From Rhodopseudomonas_A sp036404135 (lineage in GTDB: Bacteria > Pseudomonadota > Alphaproteobacteria > Rhizobiales > Xanthobacteraceae): a DNA stretch of 26,737 nucleotides. The DNA is taken from positions 1 through 26,737 of the forward strand of contig NZ_DASWPE010000121.1 in assembly GCF_036404135.1 (NCBI RefSeq), written 5' to 3'. A program made the translations under genes and the position numbers. Positions 7,016-13,590 of this stretch are shown piece after piece. The notes under the pieces were generated by a model that was given only the letters and a program-made list of their open reading frames with translations, made no database searches and was not told where the DNA came from. Numbering within the stretch: the first letter of the stretch is position 1; the number at the start of each line of letters is the position of its first letter.

Positions 7016-8849
7016 TCTTCTTCACCTGATGATCCTGATCCTGGCTGTCGTTCTGAGCAGCCGTCTGCGAGGCCGGAGTGAGCACCGCGATGTTGGTGTT
7101 TTCCTCGCGCCGCGTGAACGCCAAGGGCAGCCTCACTGTCACCGTGGTTCCCTCGTCGAGCTTGCTCTCGACGCTCATCTCGCCGCCGTGCAGCCCGACC
7201 AGGCTTTTGACGATCGATAGCCCGAGCCCGGTGCCCTCGTGGCGGCGCTGATAGGTCTTGCCGGCCTGGAAGAACGCCTCGCCGATCCGCTTCAGATCGT
7301 CGGCGCCGATGCCGACGCCGGTGTCGCTGACCCGCAGCACCAGCCGCGCGCCTTCGACCGCCGCCGACACGGTGACGGTGCCGCCGCGCTCGGTGAATTT
7401 GATGGCGTTGGACACCAGATTGAGCACGATCTGCTTGAACGCGCGCGGATCGCCGGTGAGTTGCGGCAGATTGTCGGGCGCGCGGGTGATCAGATCGACC
7501 TCGTTCTCGCGCGCCTTCAGCGCCAACAGGTTGCAGCAATTCAGCAGCGCCGGCCGCGGCGCGAACGGCTCCGGCAGGATCTCGAAATTACCGGACTCCA
7601 TCTTCGACATGTCGAGGATGCCGTTGACCACCGACAACAGATGCTGCCCGGAATCGTTGATCAGCTGCGCGTATTCCTTGCGGCGCTCGGCGCTGATCAT
7701 CAGCGCGTCTTCCTGCACGATCATCTCGGAGAAACCGATGATGGCATTCAGCGGCGTACGCAGCTCATGACTCATGGTGGCGAGGAAATGGCTGCGCGAG
7801 GCATCGGCGCGATCGGCCGCGGCGCGCGCCAATTCCAGCGCCTGCTCCTGTTCCTTGCGGTCGGTGACGTCACGCATCACCGCGACCACCTCGGGGTCTG
7901 CCGCAGCGATGCTGCCCGAGGCATCCAGCGGCCGGCAGCGCATTTCCAGCCAGATGAAATCCGCAGCATGGCCGCGGCCGCGCTCGCCGCGCGCCACCTC
8001 GCGGCGGATCCGGAACTCGACGCTGCGCACTTCGCCGCCGCGGCCGGCGTCGGACAGCGCGGTGAGAAACGCCGGACGATCGGCGACGTGGACGCGATCG
8101 AACAGGCCGTGGCCGAGCAGTCGTGCCACCGGCACGCCGAGCAGCGCCTCGGCCGCCGGCGACACGAACAGCACCGCGCCGTTGCGGGCGTGACGCGAGA
8201 TCACGTCGCTCATATTGCGCGCCAACAGCCGATAACGATCTTCCTCGTTGTACAGCAACGCGACGCTGGTGCGCGCCAGCGATTCCGCGCCGTAGGCGAG
8301 GCCACAGGCATAGAGCAGTGCGGATGCGATGCCGACCGCCATCAGCACGCCATGGCTGGCAGCGCCGGCCTGCGAAGCCGGCAGCAGGTCGAAATGATCA
8401 ACCGCGATCAGCGACACCGCGCAACCCAGCGCCAGCACCGAGGCGAAGGCCACCACGCGGCGCGACGCCGACAGCGCGGCTTCCAGCGGAATCACCACCA
8501 GCCAGATCGCGGCGAAGGATTCGATGCCGCCGGTGTTGACCGCCACCGCCATGATCAGTCCGGCGAGCGCCAGCGACGACAGCACGTTGGCGCTTTCATA
8601 GCGTCCGGTGCGCGACAGAAAATACGACAGCAGGATCGGCGCGATCAGCCAGGCGAAGGCTGCGACCTCGAGGCCGGCCGGCGCGCCGTGGATCGCAAGA
8701 TAAACCGGAAACGCCGCCAGCGCCGCCAGGCTGCCGATCAGCCGCGGCGCGATGAACGCGCGATGCCGCGCGCTGACCAGCGCGTCGTAGCGCGCCGACG
8801 GGTGCAGTAGCGTATCAAGGCAATCGCGGATGATGGTCGACACGGTCAC
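7008..8849 (-). CDS. PAS-domain membrane sensor histidine kinase (DivJ/PleC-like)
   Basis: A 613-aa inner-membrane kinase. Residues about 30-190 hold several hydrophobic helices forming the sensor. A PAS domain covers about 205-330 (YRLLARNMSDVISRHARNG to VVAVMRDVTDRKEQE). The HisKA dimerisation domain has the H-box FLATMSHELRTPLNAIIGF with the phospho-accepting H361. The HATPase domain has N481 (LVSNAIKFTE), DTGVGIG and GTGLGLS. The H-box wording is that of the PleC/DivJ family, which acts on DivK in the alphaproteobacterial cell cycle; the multi-helix N-terminus fits DivJ better than PleC, but this is inference. There is no receiver domain and no response regulator gene in the window. The start is a GTG at 8849 (a second GTG at 8843 is possible); a near-perfect CtrA-type box lies 82 bp upstream. 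It is the first gene of a three-gene operon. Confidence 0.9.
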   Translation of the reverse strand: MTVSTIIRDCLDTLLHPSARYDALVSARHRAFIAPRLIGSLAALAAFPVYLAIHGAPAGLEVAAFAWLIAPILLSYFLSRTGRYESANVLSSLALAGLIMAVAVNTGGIESFAAIWLVVIPLEAALSASRRVVAFASVLALGCAVSLIAVDHFDLLPASQAGAASHGVLMAVGIASALLYACGLAYGAESLARTSVALLYNEEDRYRLLARNMSDVISRHARNGAVLFVSPAAEALLGVPVARLLGHGLFDRVHVADRPAFLTALSDAGRGGEVRSVEFRIRREVARGERGRGHAADFIWLEMRCRPLDASGSIAAADPEVVAVMRDVTDRKEQEQALELARAAADRADASRSHFLATMSHELRTPLNAIIGFSEMIVQEDALMISAERRKEYAQLINDSGQHLLSVVNGILDMSKMESGNFEILPEPFAPRPALLNCCNLLALKARENEVDLITRAPDNLPQLTGDPRAFKQIVLNLVSNAIKFTERGGTVTVSAAVEGARLVLRVSDTGVGIGADDLKRIGEAFFQAGKTYQRRHEGTGLGLSIVKSLVGLHGGEMSVESKLDEGTTVTVRLPLAFTRREENTNIAVLTPASQTAAQNDSQDQDHQVKKSA

Positions 8850-9258
8850 TTTGCTTGCGCCTCGGCTTGCTCGTCACGACTGACGCGCCGGAACGCCCCC
8901 TTATCGTTTGCGCCAAACTGTCAGACCTAAATTAAGCGAACGCTAAGGCAGTCGCCGCGCCGGCACGGCATTGTGGATTGCGCTGCGATTGATCAGCAAT
9001 CAGCAACGCATTCGACGCGGATGGTGAACGATAGGTTTCCATCACGTTGCCGACATGGTTTCGAATTGGTGCACGGCCGCGCCGCGTAATATCGCGGCGG
9101 CAATGGAAAATTTACGCCAATTTTGAATCAAGTGCGGAACTGGCGGATTTGCCGACAATTTGAAGCATCACGCTCACCAGCTATTCAGCGACGCCTGCTA
9201 GTTCTGCGTCGATTGCGAGGACAATCGCAACGGGGTGATTGGTCGACGGGGTCGCGTG
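8850..9258. other. Divergent intergenic region between kinase and DUF5330 genes
   Basis: A 409-bp gap with no convincing coding sequence. It contains the CtrA-like box at 8932-8946, a tandem 7-mer (atcagca twice, 8992-9005), an AT-richer stretch near 9100-9130 that may hold the promoter for the plus-strand gene, and a small hairpin with arms cgattg/caatcg at about 9210-9227. Confidence 0.5.
8932..8946. promoter_or_regulatory. Near-perfect CtrA-type box upstream of the histidine kinase
   Basis: The sequence TTAAGCGAACGCTAA is TTAA-N7-CTAA, one mismatch from the CtrA consensus TTAA-N7-TTAA. It lies 82 bp upstream of the kinase GTG. Confidence 0.45.
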
Positions 9259-9681
9259 ATGTTTTTCCTGCTTCGCATGGCATTCTGGCTCGGGCTGGTG
9301 CTCGTGCTGCTGCCAAGAGAGAAGACACCTGAATCTGACAAGCTGCCGCAACTCGGCGCCTCCGAGGCGGTGACGGCCGCGAGCGCCGCGGTGTCCGACA
9401 TGAGCCAATTCTGCAAGCGGCAACCCGCCGCTTGCGAGATCGGCGACAAGGCCGCCACCGTGATCGGCCAGCGCGCCACCGAGGGCGCGCGCAAGATCTA
9501 TCAGATCATCATCGAGAAGCGCGGCAACGACGACAAGCGCGGCAACGACCACACCGGCTCGATCAATGGCGGCGACGCCGTCGAGACGCCGGCGGACGCG
9601 CGGCCGCGCGACACGCTGACGCCCGACGATCTGGTGACGGAATGGCGGCTGTCGGTGCCTGAAACCACTGCCCCGAATTAG
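9259..9681 (+). CDS. DUF5330 domain protein, membrane-anchored
   Basis: A 140-aa protein that begins MFFLLRMAFWLGLVLVLLP, a hydrophobic N-terminal segment typical of DUF5330 proteins. A conserved small domain follows (VSDMSQFCKRQPAACEIGDKA, shown in part), with two cysteines in CKRQPAAC that could form a disulfide if periplasmic. The segment RATEGARKIYQIIIE then leads to a charged, low-complexity tail. The ATG at 9259 was chosen because homologues start with this hydrophobic stretch; in-frame GTG codons at 9235 and 9256 are alternatives. A GGGG run about 10 nt upstream may serve as ribosome binding site. Function unknown. Confidence 0.8.
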   Translation: MFFLLRMAFWLGLVLVLLPREKTPESDKLPQLGASEAVTAASAAVSDMSQFCKRQPAACEIGDKAATVIGQRATEGARKIYQIIIEKRGNDDKRGNDHTGSINGGDAVETPADARPRDTLTPDDLVTEWRLSVPETTAPN

Positions 9682-9910
9682 AGCAGCCGCCGCCTAACCC
9701 GCCCGCAGCGTGCCCACCGCGCGCGCCGCCGGCCGCTTTATCGCGCAGCTCAATCGCAGCCCGGTTCCCACCGCGAAGCATTTTGGCCGGCAGCCGTCGA
9801 TATCGCTTTCGAGGCCGCGCGATCCCATATATCTGTCGGTTCCAGGTCATGCTGCGCGGCCGCCGCCGCAGCCATGCGAGCCCGGCTCGCCTCAGAACGG
9901 ACACCACGCG

Positions 9911-10339
9911 ATGACGATCGACGACATCAGAGAGAATTTCGCGCTGCTCGATGAGTGGGACGACCGCTATCGCTACGTCATCGAACTCGGCCGCACGCTG
10001 GCGCCGATGCCGGAGTCCGAACACAACGCCGCCAACAAGGTCTCCGGCTGCGCCAGTCAGGTCTGGCTGTCGCGCAAGCTCGAGCGCGACGCCAATGGCG
10101 AACCGAAGATCAGCTATCTCGGCGACAGCGACGCCCATATCGTGCGCGGACTGATCGCGATCCTGCTGACGCTGGTGTCCGGCCGCTCGCCGCAGGACAT
10201 CCTCGCCGCCGAACCGCTCGCGGTGTTCGACGAACTCGGCTTCCGCGAGCATCTGACGCCGCAGCGCTCCAATGGACTGCGCTCGATGGTCGAGCGGATC
10301 CGCCACGACGCCCGCGACACCCTCGCCGCCTCGACCTGA
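9911..10339 (+). CDS. sufE: SufE family sulfur acceptor protein
   Basis: A 142-aa protein. SufE accepts persulfide sulfur from the cysteine desulfurase SufS and passes it to the SufBCD scaffold for Fe-S cluster assembly in the cytoplasm. The sequence shows the SufE fold markers: DDRYRYVIELGRTLAPMP near the N-terminus, the catalytic Cys47 in VSGCASQVW, an HIVRGLIAILLTLVSG helix and the LTPQRSNGLRSMVERI C-terminus. No sufS or sufBCD gene is present here, so it is a detached copy, as often in Alphaproteobacteria. A long perfect hairpin with a T tract follows 9 bp after the stop. The 229-bp gap upstream (9682-9910) shows no other gene. Confidence 0.95.
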   Translation: MTIDDIRENFALLDEWDDRYRYVIELGRTLAPMPESEHNAANKVSGCASQVWLSRKLERDANGEPKISYLGDSDAHIVRGLIAILLTLVSGRSPQDILAAEPLAVFDELGFREHLTPQRSNGLRSMVERIRHDARDTLAAST

Positions 10340-10348
10340 TCGGCCGAC

Positions 10349-10397
10349 GCTCAAGCAGGATGACGCTTCTTCGAACCGTCATCCTGCTTGAGCTTTT
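10349..10397. terminator. 17-bp perfect hairpin followed by TTTT
   Basis: Arms 10349-10365 and 10377-10393 pair perfectly over 17 bp with an 11-nt loop, and TTTT follows on the plus strand. It fits a Rho-independent terminator for sufE and lies between convergent genes. Confidence 0.75.
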
Positions 10398-10402
10398 CGA
10401 TT

Positions 10403-10451
10403 GAGCATGATCTTTTCCAAGAACATGTATCCACTTTTCGGGATCATGCTC
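10403..10451. repeat. GAGCATGATC-type palindromic repeat overlapping the DUF6456 stop codon
   Basis: Arms GAGCATGATC (10403-10412) and GATCATGCTC (10442-10451) are perfect inverted repeats around a centre that includes TATCCACTTTTCGG. I recognise the element as a common dispersed repeat of Bradyrhizobiaceae. The minus-strand DUF6456 gene ends inside the right arm: its last sense codon GCA and stop TGA are repeat sequence. Confidence 0.8.
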
Positions 10452-11091
10452 TGAAGCCGGCGTCGTCGGCGAGCCAGGTCCGCAGCCGCGCCGCGGCGGC
10501 GCCGGTGGCCTTGTCGTCGAGGCCATAGTGCCGCGCCAGCCGATCCAGCGCCAGTTGCAGCACCACCTTGGCGGAGCGCGACGGCCAGCCGCGTTGCTGT
10601 TCGACCTCCTCGAGGCCGCGCAGAAAGCAGCACACGTCCATCAGCGGTCCGGCGAATTCCGGCCCGCAAGCCTCCAGCGCGGCGCGCAGCCGCTGCCGCG
10701 ACGCGATCACCAGATCGGTCATCTCGCCGGCGCCGCCGCCCGCGGCGCGCTGCCGGCCGCTCGGGGCGTCCCAGTTCGACGTCACCCGCGGCGTCAATTG
10801 CCCTCGGGTGAAATCGGCGCGCAGCTTCTCGCCGGCGAGAAATTGCGTCGGCGTGATCATGGCGCGGCCGTCGCGGCCCTTGCGGCGGGCGAGCCAGGCC
10901 AGCGGGCTCTCGCCGTCATTGACGGTGACCCGCGACAGCCCAGCGGCGGTCATCACCTCGCGGCTGGATAGTTCGAAATGTTGCGCGCGAAAGCCGTCGA
11001 TCGCCTCGCCGGCTTGGTCGGCGCGCTGCGGCGGCCTTGCGCCCGGCGTGGCGGCGCGGCGGCCGGAGGAAGGACGGCTGCGGCCGCTCAT
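10444..11091 (-). CDS. DUF6456 domain protein
   Basis: A 215-aa soluble protein. Residues 1-50 are basic and low complexity. The rest matches the DUF6456 pattern: ESPLAWLARRKGRDG, then ITPTQFLAGEKLRADFTRGQ, TPRVTSNWD, MTDLVIASRQRLRAALEACGPE in pieces, and a final helical VVLQLALDRLARHYGL. The ATG at 11091 is within an ATGA overlap with the upstream DnaA domain-IV gene, so the two proteins are probably coupled in translation and in role. The open frame continues upstream of this ATG, but that part only shadows the neighbouring gene. The last residue and stop codon come from a palindromic repeat. The domain is probably nucleic-acid related given its partner, but no function is established. Confidence 0.85.
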   Translation of the reverse strand: MSGRSRPSSGRRAATPGARPPQRADQAGEAIDGFRAQHFELSSREVMTAAGLSRVTVNDGESPLAWLARRKGRDGRAMITPTQFLAGEKLRADFTRGQLTPRVTSNWDAPSGRQRAAGGGAGEMTDLVIASRQRLRAALEACGPEFAGPLMDVCCFLRGLEEVEQQRGWPSRSAKVVLQLALDRLARHYGLDDKATGAAAARLRTWLADDAGFRA

Positions 11092-11507
11092 CGCCGCCGC
11101 CCCGCGGCGCGTTGCGCGACGGCGGGCTCCGTGGCGACGCCGCAGAGGCGTTCCAACGCGGCCAGCCGGCAATCCATCCAGATGTCGTCGCGGCTGTCCT
11201 CGACCACCCGGCAGGCATGGCCCACCGTGGTGCGATCGCGGCCGAACAGCCGGCCAATGGTCTCGAAGCTCAGCGCGAAGCCGACATGGCTGAGATACAT
11301 CGCGACCTGGCGGGCCAATGCAACGCGCGGCGAGCCGCGCGGCGCGGCGGTCAACAGCGCGGGGTCGAGCCCGAAATCCGCGGCGACGCAGCCCACCACC
11401 CGACGCACGATGTGGTCGGGCGAGCGCGGCGGATTCGGAGTTGCGGAGGCCGGAGTAGCGGACGGCTTGGCAGAGGACGGCGCGGCGCGTGTGGGGAGGT
11501 CGAGCAT
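11088..11507 (-). CDS. Orphan DnaA domain-IV (DNA-binding) protein
   Basis: A 139-aa protein whose C-terminal two thirds resemble domain IV of the replication initiator DnaA. It has a helix-turn-helix with ARQVAMYLSHVGFALSFETIGRLFGRD and the DnaA-type signature GRDRTTVGHACRVVED (residues 89-104). The family consensus is GRDHTTVxHA, so the His that precedes TTV is Arg here. There is no AAA+ ATPase (domain III) and no Walker motif, and the protein is far shorter than DnaA (about 450-500 aa), so it cannot initiate replication by itself. It probably binds DnaA-box-like or own-promoter sites. The ATG at 11507 has a GAAAGG sequence 7 nt upstream. A CTAGGA/TCCTAG inverted repeat lies just upstream. 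Confidence 0.85.
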   Translation of the reverse strand: MLDLPTRAAPSSAKPSATPASATPNPPRSPDHIVRRVVGCVAADFGLDPALLTAAPRGSPRVALARQVAMYLSHVGFALSFETIGRLFGRDRTTVGHACRVVEDSRDDIWMDCRLAALERLCGVATEPAVAQRAAGRRR

Positions 11508-11518
11508 GGCAAGCCTTT

Positions 11519-11543
11519 CTAGGAATATTTTCATACATCCTAG
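11519..11543. promoter_or_regulatory. Inverted repeat CTAGGA-N13-TCCTAG upstream of the DnaA domain-IV gene
   Basis: Arms 11519-11524 and 11538-11543 surround an AT-rich 13-nt spacer, 12 bp upstream of the start codon. The position at the leader suggests an operator or a leader hairpin. The AT-rich stretch may also be the core promoter. No regulator can be assigned. Confidence 0.4.
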
Positions 11544-11664
11544 TCGGCCTGGCAATCCCCGGGGATAGCCATCCTCGCAATAATTTTTGCGCGCAACAAA
11601 TCTGCCGCGAGGCGGTCCGGCGCGGTCCCGGCCGGGCGCGCTCCGCCGCCGCTATTTGCTGCCG

Positions 11665-12081
11665 CTATTTACCGCGCCGGCGGCGCTGCTGGCCGAGCCC
11701 CATCTTCTTGGCGAGCTGCGAGCGCGCCACCGCGTAGTTCGGCGCCACCATCGGATAGTCCGGCGCCAGGCCCCATTTGTCGCGGTATTGCTCCGGCGTC
11801 ATGTTGTACTGGGTGCGCAGATGCCGCTTCAGCGATTTGAAGCGCTTGCCGTCCTCGAGACAGACCAGATAATCCGCGGTCATCGATTTCTTCAGCGACA
11901 CCGCGGGTTTCGCCGGCTCCGGCGGCGGCTCGGCCCGCCCCGCCGATACCCGCATCAGCGCGGCGTGAATCTGGCCGATCAAGCCCGGCAATTCCGCGGC
12001 CGGCGTCGGGTTGTTGCTCACATAGGCGGAGACGATCGTCGCCGTGAGATCGATGAAGCTCTTACCCGTGCTGTCGGTCAT
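11665..12081 (-). CDS. MucR/Ros family transcriptional regulator
   Basis: A 138-aa DNA-binding regulator of the MucR/Ros zinc-finger family, which controls surface polysaccharide, motility and virulence or symbiosis genes in Hyphomicrobiales by binding AT-rich DNA. The sequence has the N-terminal oligomerisation part (FIDLTATIVSAYVSNN), a Pro-rich linker (about residues 50-60) and the zinc-finger region around C74 (YLVCLEDGKRFKSLKRHL), ending in YPMVAPNYAVARSQLAKKMGLG and a basic tail. Of the Ros ligands only C74 and H87 remain: Asp77 replaces the second Cys, and residues 91-92 are Gln-Tyr where the last His would be. The ATG at 12081 was chosen (AGG 4 nt upstream); upstream Met codons read as shadow. 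The promoter region contains an 11-bp inverted repeat. Confidence 0.92.
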   Translation of the reverse strand: MTDSTGKSFIDLTATIVSAYVSNNPTPAAELPGLIGQIHAALMRVSAGRAEPPPEPAKPAVSLKKSMTADYLVCLEDGKRFKSLKRHLRTQYNMTPEQYRDKWGLAPDYPMVAPNYAVARSQLAKKMGLGQQRRRRGK

Positions 12082-12240
12082 GACCTGAAAACTTTGCTGC
12101 CGTCTGATGTGTGGATGGGCTGGCCTGGAGTCGTTCGCAAAGGCCGAGCGCGCCACCCGACGAGGCGTCGGGCGCGGGCCAGAATACCGCGACCGCGCTT
12201 GCAGGTCGCTGCCTTTACTCGCCGATTATTGGCGATTGCT

Positions 12241-12304
12241 TTGCGCAAGACAAGAACAACGCTGCCATGCGGGGGCTTTATTTTGGCTTCCAAGTCTTGC
12301 GCAA
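12241..12304. promoter_or_regulatory. 11-bp perfect inverted repeat in the mucR-type gene's upstream region
   Basis: TTGCGCAAGAC at 12241-12251 and its exact complement GTCTTGCGCAA at 12294-12304 are separated by 42 bp. Each arm contains the 8-bp palindrome TTGCGCAA. They lie 160-223 bp upstream of the MucR start and just after the stop of the upstream membrane-protein gene. They could form an operator pair or the stem of a 3' structure; no assignment is possible from sequence alone. Confidence 0.45.
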
Positions 12305-12315
12305 TAAACCGCCCG

Positions 12316-13278
12316 TCAGCTGCGTTGATCGAGATGCGACCGCAGCTCGTCGATCGAGGCGAACCGCATCAGGCCTTCGGGCATTTCGGCCTCGATCGAT
12401 CCGTCGGAATATAACGAATATTTCATGCCATCAACCACGCCGGATTTCAGCACGGTGACCTGCGGCGCCGCCTCCTCGGGCTGCGCCGCGGCGGCGGGCT
12501 CCGGCTCATTGGCCTCGGCGGCGTTCAGCGCCTCGACCCCGGGAAACAACCTGGTGCGACGCAGCGGCTCGCCGCGGGCGCGCTCCGGCTCCGGCCACGC
12601 CTCTTCGAAGGTCGGTCGCCGGGCCGGCTCGCTCGCGCTCAACGGCAGTTCGGGCGACGTCGCAGCGCTTTGCTCGGGCGCGGCCGCTTCGCCGCGCGCG
12701 GCGCGCTCGCGCTCGCGTCGCGTCGAGGCGAACAGCAGGTTGCGGCGCTTCGGCGCGGAGTCGCCCGGCTCGGCCGATTCGGTGTCCGGCTCGGGCTCGC
12801 GCTCGGGCGCGCGAGAGGCCGGCTGGCTCCGCGGCCGGGCCCGGTCGCGGGCAATTTCCTCCTGCCAGGGCGGCGGCGCGGCGGCCGGCGCCGGGGCGGA
12901 AGCGTTCGCGGCGGGCGAACTCACATTCGCTGAACCGGCGCCGCCGGGGTGGGGCCGATCCGTCGCCGGCCGGTCGCGGCTGAACAGGAAATTCTCGCCA
13001 TCGCCCGGCGTATGCTCCTGCGCGGCTGGTTCCGGCGGCGGCAGCCGGCGATCAGCGGTATTGGATTGGGGCGCAGAGGCACCGATCCCCTGCGCGCTCG
13101 CCAGCAAGGCCCGCGCCGCCGCTCGCATTGCGAGCAACATGGCCCCGGTGCAGGCGACGATGGTGCCACAGACGATCAGCGTATTGCCGAAGCTGAATTC
13201 CTTGACCGGGACACCGAACGCGATCGCCGCAAGGCCGGCGAGGAGCAGGCCTAATCCGGTCACCAACAGCAAAATCAT
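12316..13278 (-). CDS. Membrane protein with long low-complexity linker and conserved C-terminus
   Basis: A 320-aa protein. Two membrane segments lie near the N-terminus (about residues 1-22, ILLLVTGLGLLLAGLAAIAFG, shown in part, and 31-55). A long linker rich in Pro, Ala, Glu and Arg spans about 60-255. The C-terminal 60 or so residues are ordered (VTVLKSGVVDGMKYSLYSDG, then SIEAEMPEGLMRFASIDELRSHL). The ATG at 13278 was chosen because GGAG lies 6 nt upstream; the GTG at 13290 is an alternative. I do not recognise a named function. The architecture suggests a membrane-tethered cytoplasmic or periplasmic binding module. The MucR gene follows in the same direction after a 234-bp gap. Confidence 0.8.
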   Translation of the reverse strand: MILLLVTGLGLLLAGLAAIAFGVPVKEFSFGNTLIVCGTIVACTGAMLLAMRAAARALLASAQGIGASAPQSNTADRRLPPPEPAAQEHTPGDGENFLFSRDRPATDRPHPGGAGSANVSSPAANASAPAPAAAPPPWQEEIARDRARPRSQPASRAPEREPEPDTESAEPGDSAPKRRNLLFASTRRERERAARGEAAAPEQSAATSPELPLSASEPARRPTFEEAWPEPERARGEPLRRTRLFPGVEALNAAEANEPEPAAAAQPEEAAPQVTVLKSGVVDGMKYSLYSDGSIEAEMPEGLMRFASIDELRSHLDQRS

Positions 13279-13590
13279 TCTCAACTCCACGCCGCCGCCG
13301 CTCTCCGAGCGACAGCCATTGCCAAGATAACGTCATATGGCCCGGGTCGCCAACCTGCAATTGCTGCGGTGGTTTTCGAACAACTTGTTGTCTTCAGCTG
13401 GCGTTCATCGAAGGCCCGCTATGAAAACAGCCAAGTTCACCGGCGGGTTACCTTTTGCATGGCAGCATGCGAGGAAAAAATTGCGCCGTAATTACAAATT
13501 ACTTGGTGACGGAAATGGGCTATAGACGCCCCGGGAATGGGCCCGACGCACCAAAATGTCGGGTCACTGGGACGCTGGGTTAATCAACGG
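13279..13590. other. Divergent intergenic region
   Basis: A 312-bp gap between the minus-strand membrane protein gene and the plus-strand glycosyltransferase gene. The segment from about 13470 to 13525 is AT-richer than its surroundings (attacaaattac) and is a likely place for the glycosyltransferase promoter. A 62-codon open frame here (13337-13525) lacks family features and a ribosome binding site. Nothing else is recognisable. Confidence 0.4.

Noticed and set aside
7239..8810. Open frame of over 500 codons on the plus strand opposite the histidine kinase
   Set aside because: His-, Arg- and Gln-rich antisense translation with no domain; the kinase on the other strand has complete catalytic motifs.
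8886..8910. GGAAC ... CGTT resembling a general stress (EcfG) promoter
   Set aside because: The spacing between the two elements is about 10 bp instead of the required 16-17.
10425..10433. DnaA-box-like TATCCAC core within the palindromic repeat next to the orphan DnaA domain-IV gene
   Set aside because: Only 7 of 9 positions fit TTATCCACA, and the sequence belongs to a dispersed repeat family, so its closeness to this gene is probably chance.
13337..13525. Possible 62-aa gene before the glycosyltransferase
   Set aside because: No ribosome binding site and no family resemblance; it lies in a likely promoter region.
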